Source: Spirochaetia bacterium
GTDB lineage: Bacteria > Spirochaetota > Spirochaetia > Treponematales > Breznakiellaceae
Length of the DNA: 12,472 bases
NCBI GenBank assembly: GCA_025997795.1
Contig: BNVB01000062.1
Coordinates: 1 to 12,472 of the forward strand
Direction: 5' to 3'
Within the stretch, counting starts at the first letter, position 1, and each line of letters opens with the position of its first letter. The position numbers and the translations under genes were made by a program. This document shows positions 6,089 through 12,472 of the stretch, in pieces. Below the pieces are notes generated by a model. The model was not told the origin of the DNA, searched no databases, and saw only the letters and a list, made by a program, of their open reading frames with translations.

Positions 6089-7729
6089 ATGGCAAATATG
6101 TTTCAAGGGGAGATGGACCCGGAAATAGCCGCCCTGCTTGGATCCGCACCTTCCGCCGCGCCTTCCCCTGCTGTACCGGATTATTCCGCCCTCTTTAATG
6201 AACCCCTTGACCTGGATGAAAAGCCCAAAGAAGCGGAACTAAATCTTAATGCAGAAGGTTTCCCGGCAGTAACCAAACGTTTAGAAGCAGCCCCCAACCC
6301 CGCTTTTACGGATCCCAATTACTACAAAGCAGCCCTTTCCGGCGAAGGGGACAGCGCCCAGCGGGTTCACAACATTCTGCAAAAATATGTTGGAACCAAG
6401 GACCCCAAGGATCGCAGCGTTTACCGTCAGCAGGCAACCACCGCATTCTGGGATTTTATGGCCAATGTAGCCCGCAAAGCGCCGGGAAAACTGCCGGATC
6501 ATAAAAGATACCTGCTCCGCTTCTTTATACTTCACCCCACCTTTCTTACCCCGGAACACCGGGATTTCTTTGCCAAAGTAGTAATAGACAACGAATTAAA
6601 CCAGCCCATCTACTACCTGGACGAATGGTTTAAGGCCGTGGGAACCGGGGTAATCCGGAATTCAGCCACCGATGAAGTGCGGGTCTCCAAGGCAAACGCT
6701 TCATCCAAACTGCAGCAGCTCCTGGACAAGGCCATGGGTAAACGGGACGGCGCCAGGGGGCTTCTTAAAGCCAAAGATGAAGAACGAATTAACATGGAAC
6801 GGATTCTGCGGGAACGCATTAAAGATATAACCGAACACTTTCCTTTGGACGGTCTTTCGGATGTTAATTCCTGTTATACAGATCTGCAAAAAAAACTGTT
6901 TACCGAAATTCACGATTTGCTTAAAAGCCTTATGAAAACCGATCATGACCTGGATATGTTCTTACGGGATTTTTACCAGGCAGAGGCAGATGTTAAAACC
7001 CTGGATGCAAAAATTACCGAAGAAGGCGGCGGCGCCAAGGTTGATGTGGGAGCGGTGGATACGGAATTTAACACAGTCCGGCAGATGGCAAAAATGACCA
7101 TTGGCCGCCAGGGCAACCATTTTCCCATCCTGAGCGGCGAATATTTCCGTTCTACCACCAACGATGTGGGGTACCGGGAAAATGTAATTAGTATCTTTGC
7201 CAAGATAGAAAGCATCGATCCGGAAGCATTCTGCCGGTCCTATAAAAACCGGCTTAACCGCATTGTACCCTATGTGGTTCTTGTTCCCAGTTATGGCGAC
7301 CTGGGTGTCTGCTGGGAGCCCTTTGACCGCTTTAACCGGGCCACAAGCCGCGGCCGTATTGCTCTGCCCATGTATCCAAAAAATCTTTTTATTGCCATCC
7401 TTTCTGCGGTGGCGGATCTGCGCTGGCAGGTTGCAAAAGAAAAGGCATCGTACTACTGGATGGAAGAGGGCCTTACCGGAAACTACTACCAGTGGTTCCA
7501 AAAGATGAAGCTTAAGGGCGATCTAAAAGAAGCTTTTATTGCCGACTACATTACCTGGATGACCAAGGAAAGCGAAGCAATACAGAAACTGGACAAGGAA
7601 GTTCGGGGTATCTTCTGGCGGTATATTCCCTTTGCCCAGCCGGTTAAGGAAAAACTCCGGGACCGCAGTTATACCTACCAGGATCTTTACCAGCGGGATC
7701 TTAACCGCGCCATGTCCGACGGTTATTGA
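6089..7729 (+). CDS. Uncharacterised 546-residue protein, possibly treponeme-specific
   Basis: I do not recognise a named family. The first 60 residues are low-complexity and rich in Ala, Pro and acidic residues (APSAAPSPAVP, then DLDEKPKEAEL). Residues 80-180 look globular and helical. About 200-310 is a long charged helical stretch, probably coiled coil (KAKDEERINMERILRERIKD), ending in EEGGG. The last part (about 330-546) is rich in aromatic residues (for example YYWMEEG, NYYQWFQKM, IFWRYIPF) and looks like a folded domain. There is no signal peptide or membrane helix, so it is probably cytoplasmic. The start is uncertain: the ATG at 6089 has no Shine-Dalgarno, an ATG at 6098 is equally in frame, and the ATG at 6113 directly abuts AAGGGGAG with no spacing. 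A -10 box eight bases upstream favours a leaderless start at 6089. Its end overlaps the convergent minus-strand gene by seven bases. Confidence 0.85.
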   Translation: MANMFQGEMDPEIAALLGSAPSAAPSPAVPDYSALFNEPLDLDEKPKEAELNLNAEGFPAVTKRLEAAPNPAFTDPNYYKAALSGEGDSAQRVHNILQKYVGTKDPKDRSVYRQQATTAFWDFMANVARKAPGKLPDHKRYLLRFFILHPTFLTPEHRDFFAKVVIDNELNQPIYYLDEWFKAVGTGVIRNSATDEVRVSKANASSKLQQLLDKAMGKRDGARGLLKAKDEERINMERILRERIKDITEHFPLDGLSDVNSCYTDLQKKLFTEIHDLLKSLMKTDHDLDMFLRDFYQAEADVKTLDAKITEEGGGAKVDVGAVDTEFNTVRQMAKMTIGRQGNHFPILSGEYFRSTTNDVGYRENVISIFAKIESIDPEAFCRSYKNRLNRIVPYVVLVPSYGDLGVCWEPFDRFNRATSRGRIALPMYPKNLFIAILSAVADLRWQVAKEKASYYWMEEGLTGNYYQWFQKMKLKGDLKEAFIADYITWMTKESEAIQKLDKEVRGIFWRYIPFAQPVKEKLRDRSYTYQDLYQRDLNRAMSDGY

Positions 7730-7992
7730 TTATGCGGCGGCGGGCCTTTTAATCCGGGAAACGGCCATTTTTTTAGGAAGACCTTTAATGCCCGCTGGTA
7801 TATCACCACAGAAAGAACTAACGCCGCCACAAACAAAACGGGAAGCCCAACAAAGGCCGATTCTGCAGGAATATGGGGAACAAGCAGGGCCATATAGATA
7901 AGCCAAAGAACAAAAAAACAAATCACCGTTACTATAATGTTAAAAACGGTGGCCGCCAGCATAAATACAATATACCGTGTTTTTTGTGTCAT
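7723..7992 (-). CDS. Small two-helix membrane protein downstream of lspA
   Basis: An 89-residue protein with two clear hydrophobic helices, about 7-38 and 46-65, joined by a short loop (PHIPAESAF). It ends in a basic, proline-rich tail (residues 67-89, with KKWPFPGLKGPPP). I cannot assign a function. It is the last gene of the minus-strand operon and overlaps the lspA stop by four bases (ATGA), with CGGAG eight bases before its ATG inside lspA, so translation is probably coupled to lspA. Its stop codon lies inside the convergent 546-residue gene. The coupling makes it a real gene and suggests a membrane role beside signal peptidase II, but that is inference. Confidence 0.75.
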   Translation of the reverse strand: MTQKTRYIVFMLAATVFNIIVTVICFFVLWLIYMALLVPHIPAESAFVGLPVLFVAALVLSVVIYQRALKVFLKKWPFPGLKGPPPHNQ

Positions 7993-8507
7993 GCAGAAAG
8001 CTCCGGCTTTTTTACATCTGCCTTAAAGACCGTAATTAAAAGAAAGATACCAAAAAGTATTACAAAGGAATCGGCCAGGTTAAAGGTGGGCCAGCGGTCA
8101 AAACCAAGAAAGCCATAGAATTTTACACTGATAAAATCCACCACCCCCGCGGGCCGGAAAACTCTGTCGAGCAAATTCCCCAGGCCCCCGCCCAGGATTC
8201 CCGCCAGGGCCCAGCGCTGGGGTTTTGTAAATTCATTGGATTTTAAATAGTAGGCCACAAGCAGGACAAGCACCGCCGCGGGAAGCACCACAAAGAGGAC
8301 GGGTTTTATCCAGTCCGGCAGATTGTGGCCCAAACTAAAGGCAATGGCGGTGTTCCGTACATGGTAAATTTCCAGCACTTCATTGCCAAAGATATCGGCA
8401 ATAAAGGTATTGTCCCGGGGCCAGTTTGTTACAATAATCGCCTTGGAAATTTGATCTGCCGCCAGAGTAAGTGCTGTTAAAATAAAGGGCAGTAATTTGT
8501 TCTTCAC
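7989..8507 (-). CDS. lspA: Lipoprotein signal peptidase II (LspA)
   Basis: A 172-residue integral membrane aspartyl protease that removes the signal peptide from lipid-modified prolipoproteins in the inner membrane; spirochaetes rely heavily on lipoproteins. Four hydrophobic segments are visible (about 5-26, 68-89, 98-118 and 145-163). Family motifs are present: AADQISK (16-22), the segment HVRNTAIAFSL (49-59), GNLLDRVFRPAGVVDFI containing catalytic Asp124, and FNLADSFV with catalytic Asp146. The start is GTG at 8507, chosen because AGGAAGG (8514-8520 on this strand) lies five bases before it. It is 32 bases downstream of the Nif3-type gene; that gap holds a five-pair hairpin (CCCGG-loop-CCGGG, 8525-8538) without a T-run, which might tune the RNA but is not a terminator. 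The length is slightly above typical owing to the C-terminal tail. Confidence 0.96.
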   Translation of the reverse strand: MKNKLLPFILTALTLAADQISKAIIVTNWPRDNTFIADIFGNEVLEIYHVRNTAIAFSLGHNLPDWIKPVLFVVLPAAVLVLLVAYYLKSNEFTKPQRWALAGILGGGLGNLLDRVFRPAGVVDFISVKFYGFLGFDRWPTFNLADSFVILFGIFLLITVFKADVKKPELSA

Positions 8508-8539
8508 GTTAACCTTCCTGTTATCCCGGAGAGCCGGGT

Positions 8540-9313
8540 TTATAATCCCGTAGGGATATCAATAAATTCCGTATCAATAGTAAGCTGGGCCGCACATTCT
8601 TCCATAACCCGGCGGACTCCCCAAACTTCGGTGGAGTAGTGGCCTCCGGCTATAAGGTTAAGGCGTCCTTCCAGGGCCCCATGATACACGCTGTGTCCTA
8701 TCTCTCCGGTAATGTAGAGGTCTATCCCTTCGTTCATGGCCTGGAGCGCTTCGGATGATGCTCCGCCGGAAATAACCGCACAGCTTTCGTTCTGCGCTTT
8801 TCCAAAGGGATATACCCCCAGGGGGGCTCTGTTTAAATAGGTAATTGCCTGGACGGCTTCGTCTATGGAAAGGGGTTTTTTCAGTTTTCCCTTATAGCCG
8901 ATTTTTTTGCCATGGTAAAGGCCAAAGGGTTCGGGGTTTTCGATACCCGCCAGTTCCGCCAGGGCGGCATTGTTTCCCAGCCGCGGATGCTGATCCAGGG
9001 GCAGATGTACCGCATAAAGGGCAATATTGTGATCCAGCAAAAATTGAAGCCGCTGGCGGTGGGTGCCCTTGAGCGCCAGCGGGGTACCCCAAAAAAGGCC
9101 ATGGTGAACAAAGAGCATATTGCCCCCCGCACTGGCGCAGCGTTTAAAACTTTCCAGCGACGCATCTACGGCAAAAACGATCTTTTGGATTTCGGCGCCG
9201 TTGTTGTCTACCTGAATACCGTTCATGGAAGAATCAATGGAAGCAAATTCTTCTATGTTAAGGAGGGATTTGAAAAACGTATCCAGAGATGCGGTATTTA
9301 CTGCGCTGGTCAT
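8540..9313 (-). CDS. Nif3/YbgI-family dinuclear metal-centre protein
   Basis: A 257-residue protein of the Nif3-like family (E. coli YbgI, often called GTP cyclohydrolase 1 type 2 in databases), which form toroidal hexamers with two metals per subunit. The metal ligands are all visible: His70-His71 in FVHHGLFWG, Asp107 in HLPLDQHPRLGNN, and His225 and Glu229 in GGHYSTEVWG. SSMNGIQV near residue 30 and ITGEIGHSVYH near 205 are also family hallmarks. The biochemical role of the family is not settled. Length matches the short bacterial form, without the middle insert. Its ATG overlaps the stop of the upstream hydrolase-fold gene by four bases (ATGA). No Shine-Dalgarno is seen, so translation is likely coupled to the upstream gene. 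Confidence 0.93.
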   Translation of the reverse strand: MTSAVNTASLDTFFKSLLNIEEFASIDSSMNGIQVDNNGAEIQKIVFAVDASLESFKRCASAGGNMLFVHHGLFWGTPLALKGTHRQRLQFLLDHNIALYAVHLPLDQHPRLGNNAALAELAGIENPEPFGLYHGKKIGYKGKLKKPLSIDEAVQAITYLNRAPLGVYPFGKAQNESCAVISGGASSEALQAMNEGIDLYITGEIGHSVYHGALEGRLNLIAGGHYSTEVWGVRRVMEECAAQLTIDTEFIDIPTGL

Positions 9314-10803
9314 GGCTGGAGTATAGTCTGGCCGGACGGATTTTGCCAGACCCCTCCTCTTTCAACATGGATCCCCTCCAGCGGCGTTTTTTCGAGCGGG
9401 GCGGAAGCCTCGGGCACTGTTTCCCCGTTTTCCAGAATAAGGGCGGCAAAGTTGGTGATAAGGGAAGCCGTTAGTTCAGGTCCCCCCCGGAATTCCGTAC
9501 CATCTGCTCCACGGAAAAGAACACTCAAGAGGGGATAATACCGGGGACTGTCGGAATAGTCAAAGGGACCAGCTCCGGGAACGGCAGCAAGCAGGGCCAT
9601 ATTACGGGAAGCTCCCATGGTCCGCAGAATCGTTTCATAACGGCCGGCCCGTTCTTCAATAACCCGGCCGGAAAGGATAAACAGAACCGGAAGGCCCGGC
9701 TGGGGTACATTGCTTATGTGGGTAATTTTCCGGGGAACCAGGCTTTGGAAAAATGTTTCGATTTCCTGGAAAAAGGCGCTTACCCGGGGTTCCTCTTTAG
9801 ATACCCGGGGTTCCCCTGCCAGGGATGAAAGCAGGGGGGCTTCCACTGCCACAATTCCCCGGACCTGGGGAAAACGGGCGGCAAAAGTATCCTGCCCCGA
9901 GAGTCTGGTAAGAGCCGCCCCCCCGGCGCCATAACCGGCAAGGAAGATAGTGTTTCTGTCCGCATAACCCAGCTTGTCCTGGAGGGTTTTATTCTGCCGC
10001 AATTCCAGGAGGAGAAACTCCGTATCCTGCTGCCGGCCTGCTTCCAGGTCTCTGCCCCCGGCATTGGCTGCGGCATCTTTCCGCCCCCGGATAAGGGAAT
10101 TGCCAAGCCGGAACAGGCCGGGGATAAAAAGCCGCACCGGCATTCCTTCCCGGTTAAAGGAAGGGGAATCGAAACCCGGCCGGGAATAGGAAAGAACCGT
10201 AAAACCCCGGTCCCGCAGTCTCAGGCAGACAGTGTCACTTACAGTGAAAGAACCTGCTACCGGCGGCAGCAAGATTAGCAAAGGCCGGCCCGGCCCGGCC
10301 AAATCGGCCTCGCCAAGGGTCAAATCGGCCTCGTCAACGGCCAAATCGGTTTCCGCGGTCTCCGCAGTTTCCGGGCCATAAATCCGCAGGTATAGTTCCG
10401 CGCCCTGTTGATCCCGGAGGAACAGCCTTTCCACCCCCTGGGTACTTAGTTCCATATCCATGGGTGGGGCATACTGCAGGGTTATCCACAGGGTAAAGGC
10501 AAATGCGGCAGCGCTGGCAAGGGTAAAAATAAGCCCCTTGTCCCGGAAGGAATCGCTTTGGAGGCCTAAAAAGAGGGCGCCCAGATCCGAAAAATTGGCA
10601 AAGGAAAGAAACAGGGCAAACCCAAGGAGGGGGATACATTCGGGCCGGAAGCCGTATGCGGGAAAAATACCCGCCATAATAGCCAGAGCAAGGAGGGGAC
10701 AGGCGGCCAATCCATCAAGTTTCCACAGACCCCGTACCAGGGGCCGGATAATGGACAAAAATAAAAAAAAAGCGGCAAAAAGCTCAAGTACCCTCAATTC
10801 CAT
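9310..10803 (-). CDS. Membrane-anchored alpha/beta-hydrolase-fold protein lacking the catalytic Ser and His
   Basis: A 497-residue protein. Residues 1-112 hold about four hydrophobic segments (5-20, 32-50, 56-80, 90-110), so the N-terminus is membrane-embedded. From about 125 it reads like an alpha/beta hydrolase: strand PLLILLPPVAGSF (oxyanion region), FTVLSYSRPGFDSPSF, then FLAGYGAGG at the nucleophile elbow, and a late loop AVPGAGPFDYSDSP. The usual G-x-S-x-G reads G290-Y-G-A-G, so Ser is replaced by Gly292. The usual GxxH before FDYSD has Pro413. I therefore infer a pseudo-hydrolase with a binding or scaffolding role. Two segments are repeat-derived: ETAETAETD...DEADLTLGEADLAG (144-169) and EPRVSKEEPRVS (331-342). 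It is the first gene of the minus-strand operon. The ATG has only a weak AAGAA nearby and a -10 box eight bases upstream. The family call is moderate; the missing residues are read directly. Confidence 0.82.
   Translation of the reverse strand: MELRVLELFAAFFLFLSIIRPLVRGLWKLDGLAACPLLALAIMAGIFPAYGFRPECIPLLGFALFLSFANFSDLGALFLGLQSDSFRDKGLIFTLASAAAFAFTLWITLQYAPPMDMELSTQGVERLFLRDQQGAELYLRIYGPETAETAETDLAVDEADLTLGEADLAGPGRPLLILLPPVAGSFTVSDTVCLRLRDRGFTVLSYSRPGFDSPSFNREGMPVRLFIPGLFRLGNSLIRGRKDAAANAGGRDLEAGRQQDTEFLLLELRQNKTLQDKLGYADRNTIFLAGYGAGGAALTRLSGQDTFAARFPQVRGIVAVEAPLLSSLAGEPRVSKEEPRVSAFFQEIETFFQSLVPRKITHISNVPQPGLPVLFILSGRVIEERAGRYETILRTMGASRNMALLAAVPGAGPFDYSDSPRYYPLLSVLFRGADGTEFRGGPELTASLITNFAALILENGETVPEASAPLEKTPLEGIHVERGGVWQNPSGQTILQP
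9782..9820 (-). repeat. Second locus of the ACCCGGG/CTTTAG repeat, in the hydrolase-fold gene
   Basis: On the + strand, copies begin at 9782 (ACCCGGGGTTCCTCTTTAG plus AT) and 9803 (ACCCGGGGTTCCCCTGCC), a 21-base period. The core ACCCGGG(G)TTCCYCTTTAG is shared with the array at 1388-1442. Here the period is a multiple of three and gives the peptide duplication EPRVSKE-EPRVS in the minus-strand protein. Confidence 0.75.
10301..10372 (-). repeat. 21-base in-frame tandem repeat plus 9-base repeat in the hydrolase-fold gene
   Basis: On the + strand AAATCGGCCTCG starts units at 10301 and 10322, each 21 bases, with a partial third unit (AAATCGG) at 10343. This is followed by about two and a half 9-base units of the type TCCGCGGTC/TCCGCAGTT. 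They encode an acidic linker (ETAETAETD, then three DL/AD repeats) between the membrane part and the hydrolase fold. Periods are multiples of three, so copy number can change without frameshift. Confidence 0.8.
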
Positions 10804-10811
10804 TATTTCTT

Positions 10812-10840
10812 ATTATAATGGGTTAAATAGCTTGCGTGAA
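10812..10840 (-). promoter_or_regulatory. Candidate promoter for the minus-strand operon
   Basis: Reading the minus strand, TTCACG (10840-10835) and a perfect TATAAT (10817-10812) are 17 bases apart. The -10 ends eight bases before the ATG at 10803, predicting a start of transcription within a few bases of the start codon. The -35 box overlaps that of the divergent promoter. Confidence 0.55.
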
Positions 10841-10860
10841 GTAGCCGAAATTGTTATAAT
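10832..10860 (+). promoter_or_regulatory. Sigma70-type promoter for the HATPase-HDOD gene
   Basis: TTGCGT (10832-10837), a 17-base spacer and a perfect TATAAT (10855-10860) predict transcription from about 10867. The leader of about 26 bases carries AAGGA at 10882-10886. Confidence 0.65.
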
Positions 10861-10892
10861 AAGGTAAAGATATCTTTATTCAAGGAATGAGA

Positions 10893-12389
10893 ATGGCCAC
10901 AGCCCAGGAACTGGTTATTGACGAGGCAAAGATAAAAAAAGCGGTACAATCGGGTATACCGCTGACCATTACCACCTTTACCCTGCCGCATGAAATAGAA
11001 GTATATGTTGAACAGATATTAACCCTCTTTCTTAGGGAAGTAGGCCAGGAAAAACTAAAAGATTATGTAGTTTACTGTGTCCAGGAACTGGCGGTAAACG
11101 CCAAAAAATCCAATACCAAGCGGGTTTACTTTACCGAACGGGGTCTGGACCTGGCAAATCCCGAAGATTACAAACTTGGTATGACCACTTTTAAGGAAGA
11201 TACACTTAACAATATAGGCCATTTTCTTCAGCTTCAGAAAGACAAGGGACTTTACATCAAACTAATCTTCCAGGTTAAGAAAAATATTATTTATATTGAA
11301 ATTCGGAACAACATTGCCATTACCAAAACAGAACTGGTGCGGATTCATGATAAACTGGCCCGTTCCCGGCAGTACAACAACCTGGAAGATGCCCTTTCCC
11401 AGGTGCTGGATGATTCCGAAGGGGCCGGGCTGGGACTGGTAATTCTGGTATTGATGCTTAAAAAAATGGGCCTTGACGAAGATTGTTTTGACATCATGGG
11501 AACCGATACGGAAACCATTGCCCGGATTATTATCCCCCTGGATAAAACCAGGCTGGAAAGCCTTGCGGACCTGTCCAAGACCATTGTGGAGAATGTTAAT
11601 TCGCTGCCCCAGTTTCCGGAGAACATTACCATTGTCCAAAGGCTGATTGGCGATCCTAAATCGGAAATGGCCGATATTGCACGGCAAATTTCCATGGACC
11701 CGGCGCTGACCGCAGACCTGCTTAAAACCGTTAACTCCGCCCAATATATGCTGGCCAAAAAAGTGGATAATATTTCCGAGGCGGTTAAACTGGTGGGTAT
11801 GCGGGGTATTAAAAACCTTCTCTATTCATACGGAACCCAGAAGATACTGGGGGACGAAACCAACGAAAAACGGCACCTTTGGGAACACAGTTACAAGACC
11901 GCTTTTTATGCCTACAATTTGGTAAAGAACTTCAAAAAAGATCACAACCTCCTGGACGATGTTTATGTGGGCGGCATACTCCACGATATGGGAAAAATTA
12001 TCTTTGCCAATATCCACCCGGAGCTGCTGGATAAAATAAAAACCTTTTGTGCCGATAAGGGACTGCCCCCTTCTACCTTTGAGGATCTTTCCGCCGGATT
12101 AAACCATTCGGAAATTGGCGGCATGGTGGCGGAAAAATGGAATTTCCCCGAACAACTGGTTCATGCTATCCAATTCCACCACGATCCCCTGGCCGCCGCC
12201 CCGGAAGAACAGGACCTGGTGCATACTGTTTATCTGGCCAATATGCTCTGCGATTATGAAAATGGCGCTGTTAGTTTTGATCAGTTTGAAACCCAGGTGT
12301 TGGATAACTTTGGCATTACCTCAAAAAAGCAGATCGATAGTTTGCTGGAACATTTTTCCGAAGGGTTTAAGAAAGAAAAACAGGGCTGA
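10893..12389 (+). CDS. HATPase-like / HDOD-domain signalling protein
   Basis: A 498-residue cytoplasmic protein with two parts. Residues about 35-217 resemble a GHKL histidine-kinase-type ATPase: an N-box-like QELAVNAKKSN (Glu65, Asn69) and a glycine box EGAGLGL (176-182). The position of the usual DNG motif reads IEIRNNIAI without an Asp, and there is no phosphoacceptor His domain, so kinase activity is doubtful. Residues about 238-430 are an HDOD domain (LPQFPENITIVQRLI start, ISMDPALTADLLKTVNSA) with a complete set of HD-type residues: His332, His364-Asp365, His405 and His429-His430. HDOD proteins act in signalling and cyclic-nucleotide-linked regulation. I chose the ATG at 10893 because AAGGA is six bases upstream; the ATG at 10887 directly abuts AAGGA. 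It is divergent from the hydrolase operon. The role is inferred to be signal transduction; the ligand is unknown. Confidence 0.88.
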   Translation: MATAQELVIDEAKIKKAVQSGIPLTITTFTLPHEIEVYVEQILTLFLREVGQEKLKDYVVYCVQELAVNAKKSNTKRVYFTERGLDLANPEDYKLGMTTFKEDTLNNIGHFLQLQKDKGLYIKLIFQVKKNIIYIEIRNNIAITKTELVRIHDKLARSRQYNNLEDALSQVLDDSEGAGLGLVILVLMLKKMGLDEDCFDIMGTDTETIARIIIPLDKTRLESLADLSKTIVENVNSLPQFPENITIVQRLIGDPKSEMADIARQISMDPALTADLLKTVNSAQYMLAKKVDNISEAVKLVGMRGIKNLLYSYGTQKILGDETNEKRHLWEHSYKTAFYAYNLVKNFKKDHNLLDDVYVGGILHDMGKIIFANIHPELLDKIKTFCADKGLPPSTFEDLSAGLNHSEIGGMVAEKWNFPEQLVHAIQFHHDPLAAAPEEQDLVHTVYLANMLCDYENGAVSFDQFETQVLDNFGITSKKQIDSLLEHFSEGFKKEKQG

Positions 12390-12414
12390 GGGTTTTTGAT
12401 CATGTGTACAAATA

Positions 12415-12443
12415 TTTACTGTTTATCTCTTTTTTGTTATACT
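12415..12443 (+). promoter_or_regulatory. Candidate promoter for the gene at the window's right edge
   Basis: TTTACT (12415-12420) and TATACT (12438-12443) have a 17-base, T-rich spacer. The -10 ends seven bases before the ATG at 12451. No terminator hairpin is seen between the HDOD stop codon and this promoter. Confidence 0.5.
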
Positions 12444-12450
12444 TCCCGGT

Positions 12451-12472
12451 ATGGAAACTCTTACTACTGCAT
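12451..12472 (+). CDS. Start of a further gene, cut by the window edge
   Basis: An ATG right after the candidate promoter opens a frame reading M-E-T-L-T-T-A to the end of the window. Only seven codons are visible, so the product cannot be named. There is no Shine-Dalgarno, so if real it would be a leaderless start. Confidence 0.35.

Noticed and set aside
8502..8512. TTAACGTGAAG on the minus strand at the lspA start, matching part of the repeat at 97-127
   Set aside because: It is an 11-base match that overlaps the lspA GTG start codon and has no wider similarity; most likely chance.

Overview
The window looks like ordinary chromosome from a spirochaete, most likely a Treponema of roughly balanced base composition (termite-gut treponemes are my best guess). 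This rests on an extra divergent FliG-type protein outside a flagellar operon, on a HATPase-HDOD fusion protein whose style I recognise from treponemes, and on the general look of the proteins. It is an inference from reading; no search was possible. I see no CRISPR array, transposase, integrase, prophage gene or rRNA.

Left part (1-5617, + strand): a standalone sugar-type ABC transporter ATPase (MalK/UgpC/MsmX type) with a good promoter and a pair of direct repeats upstream; a divergent FliG-like protein whose first 30 or so residues are encoded by a short palindromic tandem repeat; and a 1014-residue M16C (PreP-like) zinc peptidase. Middle part (5629-7729, + strand): a strong promoter, tRNA-Ala(GGC), a terminator, a 71-residue lysine-rich histone-H1-like protein, a second terminator, and a 546-residue protein I cannot assign.

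Right part: a tightly packed minus-strand operon runs 10803 to 7723. It encodes a membrane-anchored alpha/beta-hydrolase-fold protein that has lost its catalytic Ser and His, a Nif3/YbgI-type metal protein, signal peptidase II (lspA) and a small two-helix membrane protein. Two of its three junctions are 4-base ATGA overlaps. Divergent from it, with a promoter whose -35 box overlaps the operon's -35 box, is a HATPase-like/HDOD protein (10893-12389). The window ends just inside a further + strand gene.

The most interesting pattern concerns starts. Genes with a recognisable Shine-Dalgarno sequence have either a normal leader or an upstream gene to couple to. Four genes without a usable SD (1368, 6089, 10803 on the minus strand, 12451) each have a -10-like hexamer ending only 6 to 8 bases before the ATG, with a -35-like element at a 17-base spacer. 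That is the layout expected for leaderless mRNAs. One of these promoters has its -35 in the loop of the preceding gene's terminator hairpin. A second pattern is a GC-rich unit built from two palindromes that occurs at two separate loci, each time inside a coding frame.
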